Part shown: one piece after another, positions 6,655-11,379 of the stretch
Position numbering within the stretch: position 1 is the stretch's first letter
Layout: every line of letters begins with the position of its first letter
Origin: Deltaproteobacteria bacterium
GTDB lineage: Bacteria; Desulfobacterota; Dissulfuribacteria; Dissulfuribacterales; QOAL01
Assembly (NCBI GenBank): GCA_027068235.1
Contig: JAMOUE010000143.1
Span: 1-11,379 of the forward strand
Reading direction: 5' to 3'
Length of the DNA stretch: 11,379 bases
The notes under the pieces: generated by a model
Databases searched by the model: none
Told to the model about the DNA's origin: nothing
The model's input: the letters and a program-made list of their open reading frames with translations, nothing else
Program-made: the position numbers and the translations under genes

Positions 6655-7542
6655 CTAACCCTTTAATGCCTCAGCTCCACCGACGATGTCCATAAGTTCT
6701 GCCGTGATGGATGCCTGACGTGCCTTGTTATAGGCCAGGGTCAATTCATTTATCATATCAGAACACGCCCTTGTTGCGTTATCCATAGCCGTCATACGTG
6801 CTGCCTGCTCACTGCAAGCGGTTTCCAGCATGGCGGCCATTATTTGCACATTAACAAACATGGGCATCAGTATTCCCAAAATCTCCTCTGGTGCCGGTTC
6901 ATATATATATGTAGCCTTTGGCCCACTTTCCTCTTCACCAGAATCGCCCTCGGCCAAATCAATGGCACTTATTGGAACGATCTTCTTGAAAGTTGGCTTC
7001 TGCGTAACCACATTTACAAATCTACCGTATAACAGATGAACCTCATCTATATGGCCATCCAAGAAAAGGCGGATACACTCTTGCCCTGCCTTTCTGGCAT
7101 CAACCATTTCCACTCTGGCCATACAGTCTGTGATCTCAATAGGCACTTCTACATCGGTCTTTGAAAAATACTGATGACCTTTTCTGCCAATACAACCGAC
7201 AGCCACCTCTTTCCCTTCAGACTTTCTCTCATCAATAAATTGCTCTGCTGCTGCTATAATATTTGCATTAAAAGCGCCGCAAAGTCCTCTATCAGAGGTG
7301 ACAACCAAGACCATGGATTTTTTGATTTCTCGTTCTTCCATCAAGGGAAAGGCATTGGGATTGGCAGTTGAAGCCAGCTGTCCCATTACCCCAGAGAACT
7401 TACCTGCATATGGCCTAAACTCCTCCATACGCTCTTGGGCACCGCGGAACTTAGCCGCAGCCACCATATTCATGGCCTTGGTAATCTGCTCGGTCTTTTT
7501 AATACCCGTTATTTTTAGTTTTATGTCCTTTAAAGACGCCAT
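6655..7542 (-). CDS. atpG: ATP synthase F1 subunit gamma
   Basis: Gamma is the central shaft that rotates inside the alpha3beta3 ring. Of 295 residues, the N-terminal helix (MASLKDIKLKITGIKKTEQI and TKAMNMVAAAKF) and the C-terminal helix (MTAMDNATRACSDMINELTL, then YNKARQASITAELMDIVGGA) carry the classic gamma signatures and form the coiled-coil shaft. The middle has the Rossmann-like fold with VVTSDRGLCGAFN. A small acidic insertion (EGDSGEEESG, about residues 198-207) makes it slightly longer than the common length of about 287. It lies 13 bases after the atpA stop, with AGGGG about 9 bases before the ATG. Six cysteines is more than in E. coli gamma, which has two. Confidence 0.98.
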   Translation of the reverse strand: MASLKDIKLKITGIKKTEQITKAMNMVAAAKFRGAQERMEEFRPYAGKFSGVMGQLASTANPNAFPLMEEREIKKSMVLVVTSDRGLCGAFNANIIAAAEQFIDERKSEGKEVAVGCIGRKGHQYFSKTDVEVPIEITDCMARVEMVDARKAGQECIRLFLDGHIDEVHLLYGRFVNVVTQKPTFKKIVPISAIDLAEGDSGEEESGPKATYIYEPAPEEILGILMPMFVNVQIMAAMLETACSEQAARMTAMDNATRACSDMINELTLAYNKARQASITAELMDIVGGAEALKG

Positions 7543-7555
7543 TTATCTCGTCCCC

Positions 7556-9079
7556 TTATAGGTTACGTGCGGTTTTAAACTGTGATATACATTCAGCTAT
7601 CGCATCCCTCATCTTTTTATCAAGGGAATCTGAGATCTCCTGCCTCTCCTTTAGCTCTTCATAAATCTGAGGATACTTCTGCTCCACAAAGTCATACAGT
7701 TCTTTTTCAAAGTCCTGTATTGCTGAAACTGGTAACTCATCTAAAAGACCCTTTGTTCCAGCAAAGAGAACCAATACCTGTTTCTCCATTGGAAGAGGAT
7801 TGTACTGTGGCTGTTTAAGCAGTTCCACTAGGCGCTCACCCCTACGGAGCTGTTTCTGCGTAGCCTCATCCAAGTCACTTCCAAACTGAGCAAATGCTGC
7901 CAGTTCCCTGTACTGAGCGAGATCCAACCTCAAGGTACCAGCAACCTGCTTCATGGCCTTAACCTGGGCTGCACCACCAACCCTTGAAACTGACAGACCA
8001 ACGTTAACAGCGGGACGGATACCAGCAAAAAAGAGGGATGGTTCCAAGTAAACCTGACCGTCAGTAATAGAAATAACGTTGGTAGGAATGTATGCAGAAA
8101 CGTCTCCCTGTTGGGTTTCAATGATTGGAAGAGCCGTCAAGCTTCCTGCTCCAAGGTCATCGTTTAGCTTTGCTGAACGCTCTAGCAAACGAGAGTGATT
8201 ATAAAAGATGTCACCTGGATATGCCTCACGTCCTGGAGGACGCCTGAGAAGAAGTGAAAGCTCACGGTATGCAACAGCCTGCTTGGAAAGGTCATCGTAT
8301 ATAATAAGTGCATGCTTTGCGTTATCACGGAAATATTCACCCATTGCTGTTGCTGCAAAGGATGACAGATACTGCAATGATGCCGGCTCACTAGCACTAC
8401 TTGCAACAACTGTGGTGTACTCCATGGCGCCGGCCTTTCTAAGGGCCTCAACAACTAGTGCAACAGTTGCCTGCTTCTGACCAACAGCATTATAGATACA
8501 ATATACATCGGTCTCTCTTTGAGCGATGATAGCATCAACACCGATTGCGGTTTTACCAATCTGACGGTCACCGATGATGAGCTCCCTCTGACCCCTTCCA
8601 ACTGGAGTCATGGCGTCAATTGCCTTCAAACCTGTGTAGCATGGCTCATGCACTGGCTTCCTATCAATAACACCAGGGGCCTTCATCTCAATCCTGCGGA
8701 ATTCGGTGGCATTGATAGGACCTTTACCGTCAATAGGATTACCAAGAGCATCAACGACCCTGCCCAGCATACACTCACCAACAGGAACCTGAGCAATCTT
8801 ACCTGTACGCTTTACCTGGTCGCCCTCTTTGATCTGGGAGCAATCTCCCATAACAGCGACACCGACGTTGTCCTGCTCTAGGTTAAGGGCGATGCCCATG
8901 ATTCCACCAGGGAACTCCAAGAGCTCCATGGTCATACAGTTGCGCACGCCGTAGACACGGGCAACGTTGTCACCGACTGACAGAACCGTACCGGTTTCTG
9001 CCAAGTCTACGCTCTTTTCAAACTCTTCAATCTTCTTCTTTATTATATCGCTGATTTCGGATGCGTTTATCTGTGCCAT
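7556..9079 (-). CDS. atpA: ATP synthase F1 subunit alpha
   Basis: Alpha alternates with beta in the F1 head; it binds nucleotide without catalysing and supplies the arginine finger. Its 507 residues are normal. Order: N-terminal helix that meets delta (about 1-25), beta-barrel (about 26-95), P-loop GDRQIGKT (170-177), QKQATVALVVEAL, the sequence LIIYDDLSKQAVAYRELSLL with Walker B, RRPPGREAYPGDIFY, and SVSRVGGAAQ with the arginine finger R366. The P-loop has Ile174 where almost all alpha subunits have Thr (GDRQTGKT). The atpH stop and atpA start overlap by one base (TAATG), which suggests translational coupling. A GGGAGGGG lies about 13-14 bases upstream and an AGGA closer in. Confidence 0.99.
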   Translation of the reverse strand: MAQINASEISDIIKKKIEEFEKSVDLAETGTVLSVGDNVARVYGVRNCMTMELLEFPGGIMGIALNLEQDNVGVAVMGDCSQIKEGDQVKRTGKIAQVPVGECMLGRVVDALGNPIDGKGPINATEFRRIEMKAPGVIDRKPVHEPCYTGLKAIDAMTPVGRGQRELIIGDRQIGKTAIGVDAIIAQRETDVYCIYNAVGQKQATVALVVEALRKAGAMEYTTVVASSASEPASLQYLSSFAATAMGEYFRDNAKHALIIYDDLSKQAVAYRELSLLLRRPPGREAYPGDIFYNHSRLLERSAKLNDDLGAGSLTALPIIETQQGDVSAYIPTNVISITDGQVYLEPSLFFAGIRPAVNVGLSVSRVGGAAQVKAMKQVAGTLRLDLAQYRELAAFAQFGSDLDEATQKQLRRGERLVELLKQPQYNPLPMEKQVLVLFAGTKGLLDELPVSAIQDFEKELYDFVEQKYPQIYEELKERQEISDSLDKKMRDAIAECISQFKTARNL

Positions 9080-9630
9080 TATCCTATTTCACCCCTCCCT
9101 ATAGATTCTTTAAAGCCTTCAAGCTGGCTTTTTATACTGCCATCCCAGACCTTGTCGCCAACCTTTGCAATGACCCCACCAATAATGTCAGGGTCCTCAA
9201 AGGCCTCCAATACAACTTGCTTACCAGTAAGCTCTGAAAACGCCTTCTGCATCTTTTTCTGCAGATCCTTTTTCAGGGGCACCGCCGTAATAACCTTGGC
9301 GCGAACGATACCCATCTCTTCATCCATAAGCTCCTGATAAGCATCTGCGATAAGGCCTAAATAGTGGATCCTATTGTTTTGAACGAGGATCCTCAAAAAG
9401 TTGGCCATGGTCTTCTCAACACCTGCGGCCTTAATCAGCTCCTCAACAATCTCCTGCTTAACATCCAACCCTACAACAGGACTTTCTAGGGCGGCTTCTA
9501 TGTCAGGATTTGCCTTGAGGAACTCATTTAGAGCCTGTAAGGTCTCATTAAAGGCCTGCAGCTTATCCTCCTCTTTGCCAGCGGCAAAGAGCGCCTTTGC
9601 ATACCTTCTTGCTAATACTGTGCTAATCAA
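9079..9630 (-). CDS. atpH: ATP synthase F1 subunit delta (TTG start)
   Basis: Delta (OSCP) sits on top of the alpha3beta3 head and ties it to the b/b' peripheral stalk. The protein is 183 residues. The N-terminal helical domain begins ISTVLARRYAKALFAAGKEE, the typical delta opening, and the C-terminal domain carries PLKKDLQKKMQKAFSELTGK and DIIGGVIAKVGDKVWDGSIK. No ATG is available at the right place. The start is TTG at 9630, overlapping the atpF stop by four bases (TTGA), so expression is probably coupled to atpF. A purine-rich AAAGGGTGG lies upstream. The first internal Met comes far too late to keep the conserved N-terminus. Confidence 0.96.
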   Translation of the reverse strand: MISTVLARRYAKALFAAGKEEDKLQAFNETLQALNEFLKANPDIEAALESPVVGLDVKQEIVEELIKAAGVEKTMANFLRILVQNNRIHYLGLIADAYQELMDEEMGIVRAKVITAVPLKKDLQKKMQKAFSELTGKQVVLEAFEDPDIIGGVIAKVGDKVWDGSIKSQLEGFKESIGRGEIG

Positions 9631-10376
9631 TTTTTATGCACCACCCTTTCAAGGTATTCACTGATGAGCTTTGCTTGATCTTGCTCAGTCAGATTTTTCC
9701 TTATTATTTCCTCAGCCATCTTTACAGCCATCTCGGCCACCTCTTTTTGAAGCTCAACCTTTGCCTTGGCCAATTCTTGCTGTACATAAAACTCGGCTTG
9801 AGATTTAATCCTTTTCGCTGCCGCCTTAGCTTGGGATATTATTGCATCCCTCTCCTTTTCACCTTGGGCCACAAAATTCTCTAAGATACGCTTTGCCTCT
9901 TCATCCATTCCAGACAGTTTCTGCTCATACTCCTTAAAGCGAGCTGCCGCCTCTTCCTTCTTTGCCTCAAGCTCCTCGAAAGCCTTTGCAATAGACTCTT
10001 GACGCCCCTTTAAACTGTCAGAAATGGGCTTCTTGAGAAACTTAACTAACAGCACGAGCAACAAGGCAAAATTCAAACAATGCCACACAAAATTCATCAC
10101 CTGCCCACGAGTGAGACCGTGATGAGCGCCATGGCCACCATGCCCTGCCGCAGCCTCATGACCAGCAGCAGCTCCATGGTGAGCACCAGCCTCTTCTGCA
10201 GGAGCTACAGCCTCGTGGGCCTGAGCAGGAGAAGCATGTTCTTGCACCATCTCATGAGCAGCCTGAACAGCAGACTCCGCCGACGCAGCCTGATGCTCCT
10301 CAGAAAAAGCCGGCGCCGAAAAACAAAGCGCTATCCCTAAACAAACCAGTAGGACAATAGTTATCTTGTTATTCAT
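9627..10376 (-). CDS. atpF: ATP synthase F0 subunit b with signal peptide and His/Ala-rich extension
   Basis: The b subunit is a peripheral-stalk protein that, together with b', holds the F1 head still relative to F0. The product has 249 residues. The part from Met94 onward is 156 residues, the length of E. coli b: a membrane helix (about 95-113, FVWHCLNFALLLVLLVKFL), the conserved LKKPI, then a long charged helix to the end. Before it lie a Sec-type signal peptide (1-25, MNNK then a hydrophobic stretch, likely cut near APAFS|EE) and a low-complexity segment (about 28-87) with 11 histidines and many Ala, Gly and Glu. Signal peptides on b occur in other deltaproteobacterial AtpF proteins; the length and His content here look unusual. 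The start overlaps the b' stop (TAATG), with GGGAGGG about 8 bases upstream. Confidence 0.95.
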   Translation of the reverse strand: MNNKITIVLLVCLGIALCFSAPAFSEEHQAASAESAVQAAHEMVQEHASPAQAHEAVAPAEEAGAHHGAAAGHEAAAGHGGHGAHHGLTRGQVMNFVWHCLNFALLLVLLVKFLKKPISDSLKGRQESIAKAFEELEAKKEEAAARFKEYEQKLSGMDEEAKRILENFVAQGEKERDAIISQAKAAAKRIKSQAEFYVQQELAKAKVELQKEVAEMAVKMAEEIIRKNLTEQDQAKLISEYLERVVHKN

Positions 10377-10801
10377 TAAACAGCCCTCCCAAGCAACTTT
10401 TGAGCTATTTCCACTGCAAATGATTCTGCCTTAGCCTGCAACTCCTTCCTGGCAGCATCAATTTGACTGGTAAGCTGGCTCATTAATTCCTCTCTCTTAG
10501 CTTCCGCTTCCTTCATACTTTCTTCAAGGAGCTTTTGCTCGAGCTGCTTGGCCTCTTCTTTTAGCTTTTCAAACTCTGCCTTACCAGCCAGCCTTGCTTC
10601 GCGCAACTTACGCTCATAATCCTCTACAAGGCTCTTTATCCTGTCTTCAAACTTAACTGCCTCAGCCTCAATGGCGTTCATCTTCTCTCTCCTCTCCCGA
10701 AGAATACGCCTAATAGGCTGATAAAGCTTTGAATTGAGGACTACAATTAGAATGAGAACACAAATAATTTCAGCTACGATGGAAAAATCTATGGTAATCA
10801 T
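10376..10801 (-). CDS. atpF': ATP synthase F0 subunit b' (second peripheral-stalk subunit)
   Basis: A 141-residue b-like protein that forms a heterodimer with b in the peripheral stalk of species with two b-type genes. It has one N-terminal membrane helix (about 4-22, IDFSIVAEIICVLILIVVL), the conserved junction LYQPIRRILRERREKM, and then a continuous charged helix (about 35-135) with no globular domain. It has no signal peptide, unlike the neighbouring b. It is the first gene of the F1Fo cluster. AGGAG lies 6 bases before the ATG. The call as b' rather than b rests on its position and on the longer b gene that follows. Confidence 0.93.
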   Translation of the reverse strand: MITIDFSIVAEIICVLILIVVLNSKLYQPIRRILRERREKMNAIEAEAVKFEDRIKSLVEDYERKLREARLAGKAEFEKLKEEAKQLEQKLLEESMKEAEAKREELMSQLTSQIDAARKELQAKAESFAVEIAQKLLGRAV

Positions 10802-10851
10802 AAGTTCTCCTACCCCGAAGGCTAACCAGCCGTAATTTTAATAAAATAAAA

Positions 10852-10865
10852 AATGAAGCTTCATT
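10852..10865. repeat. Perfect 14-base palindrome in the atp leader
   Basis: AATGAAGCTTCATT is fully self-complementary. On the minus strand it is followed by TTTTATTTTATT, giving it the look of a weak terminator for queE or an attenuator in the atp leader. It could equally be an operator-type dyad. The stem is short and A/T-rich (5 pairs plus a 4-base loop), so termination would be inefficient. Confidence 0.4.
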
Positions 10866-10884
10866 CATTAAATTTTAGAAGTAG

Positions 10885-10913
10885 CTTTTACATTATTTAA
10901 AACGTCCTGTCAA
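10885..10913 (-). promoter_or_regulatory. Probable promoter of the atp operon
   Basis: On the minus strand a perfect TTGACA (-35, 10908-10913) is followed after 17 bases by TAAAAG (-10, 10885-10890, four of six matches to TATAAT). The implied start is near 10878, about 77 bases before the atpF' ATG. It lies just after the queE stop and would drive the seven ATP synthase genes as one transcript. Confidence 0.5.
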
Positions 10914-10939
10914 CGTCTTTTAAATTATTTTTGGTTGAA

Positions 10940-11377
10940 CTAAACGCCTCTTTTTTCACCCCAAATTACCTTGTGAAGCTGAAGCTGAAGGCGTACGTTC
11001 AAGCGATCTTTGAGCATCCATTCAGCCAGTTCGGCTGGAACAATACGGCCATAACATGGCGAAAGAATAACATTTGTGTATAGCCATAGTAATTTAGAGA
11101 CAATTATCTGAGAACTCCAGATATAATCTTCACGAGAAGTTATAACAAATTTTATTTCATCTGTAACGCCTATATAGCGAAGATTTTTGATTAAGAAACT
11201 TTTTTCATGGCCACTGCCAGGGGTCTTCCAATCAACAACCTTTTTTACTGCTCTTGGCACCCGCGCCAAGGAAATGGAGCCATTTGTCTCTAACAAACAT
11301 ATAGCCCCTTTTGAAATAAGCTGCTCCATAAGGGTATAAACTGGTTCTTGGATAAGGGGCTCTCCGCCTGTAAGAAG
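10940..11377 (-). CDS. queE: 7-carboxy-7-deazaguanine synthase (radical SAM), partial (N-terminus beyond window)
   Basis: QueE turns 6-carboxytetrahydropterin into 7-carboxy-7-deazaguanine, an early step to queuosine in tRNA and other 7-deazaguanines. The frame is open to the right edge; 145 residues of the C-terminal part are visible. It begins LLTGGEPL, the SAM-binding GGE motif of radical SAM enzymes. QueE-type signatures follow: LLETNGS, VDWKTPGSG, EIKFVI, a SPCYG segment, and close to the end LQLQLHKVIWG. The CxxxCxxC cluster that holds the [4Fe-4S] centre would lie upstream, outside the window. An ATG at 11329 is internal and not the start. The gene is followed by the probable atp promoter and seems to belong to a different transcription unit. 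Confidence 0.92.
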   Translation of the reverse strand, partial: LLTGGEPLIQEPVYTLMEQLISKGAICLLETNGSISLARVPRAVKKVVDWKTPGSGHEKSFLIKNLRYIGVTDEIKFVITSREDYIWSSQIIVSKLLWLYTNVILSPCYGRIVPAELAEWMLKDRLNVRLQLQLHKVIWGEKRGV

Positions 11378-11379
11378 CA

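Noticed and set aside
10080..10340. Plus-strand open frame over the His/Ala-rich part of atpF, and the idea that this segment is foreign DNA
   Set aside because: The higher GC content follows from Ala, Gly and His codons of a low-complexity segment; the atpF frame is unbroken and flanked by intact b-subunit features.
1..11379. Mobile elements, CRISPR arrays, defence or toxin-antitoxin genes
   Set aside because: I saw no regularly spaced repeats, transposase-like frames, tRNA genes or attachment-site duplications; nearly all of the window is accounted for by co-oriented housekeeping genes.

Overview
The window looks like an ordinary chromosomal housekeeping region of an anaerobic bacterium, most likely a deltaproteobacterium (Desulfobacterota). 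That placement is an inference. It rests on the paired b' and b genes without subunits a and c, the signal-peptide-bearing b subunit, the order atp operon - glmU-like - zapB - zapA - 6S RNA - rny - tyrS, the low-to-moderate GC content and the cysteine-rich F1 subunits. Every supported gene lies on the minus strand, so transcription runs from high to low coordinates.

From the right edge: the C-terminal part of the radical-SAM enzyme QueE (10940-11377, cut by the window edge). A non-coding stretch of about 140 bases follows, with the best promoter candidate in the window, and then seven tightly packed ATP synthase genes: b', b, delta, alpha, gamma, beta and epsilon (10801 down to 4770). A strong intrinsic terminator (4708-4744) closes this operon. 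The membrane subunits a and c, needed for a working F0, are not here and must be encoded elsewhere.

Next comes a GlmU-type nucleotidyltransferase that lacks nearly all of the usual acetyltransferase domain (3709-4695). The cell-division pair zapB and zapA follows. The zapA-rny gap holds a structured RNA that I call 6S RNA (about 2860-3040) from its long closing stem, its arms and its position after zapA. The window ends with RNase Y (rny) and the N-terminal 336 codons of tyrosyl-tRNA synthetase (tyrS), cut by the left edge.

Functionally the window combines energy conservation (F1Fo), cell-envelope precursor synthesis (UDP-GlcNAc), Z-ring assembly (ZapA/ZapB), RNA-level control (6S RNA, RNase Y), tRNA charging (TyrS) and queuosine biosynthesis (QueE). 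I found no mobile element, CRISPR array, tRNA, rRNA or defence system, and I do not claim a new system. The points most worth a second look are the long His/Ala-rich periplasmic extension of the b subunit, the monofunctional GlmU, unusual P-loop residues at the same position in alpha and beta, and the atp terminator that directly abuts the glmU start.
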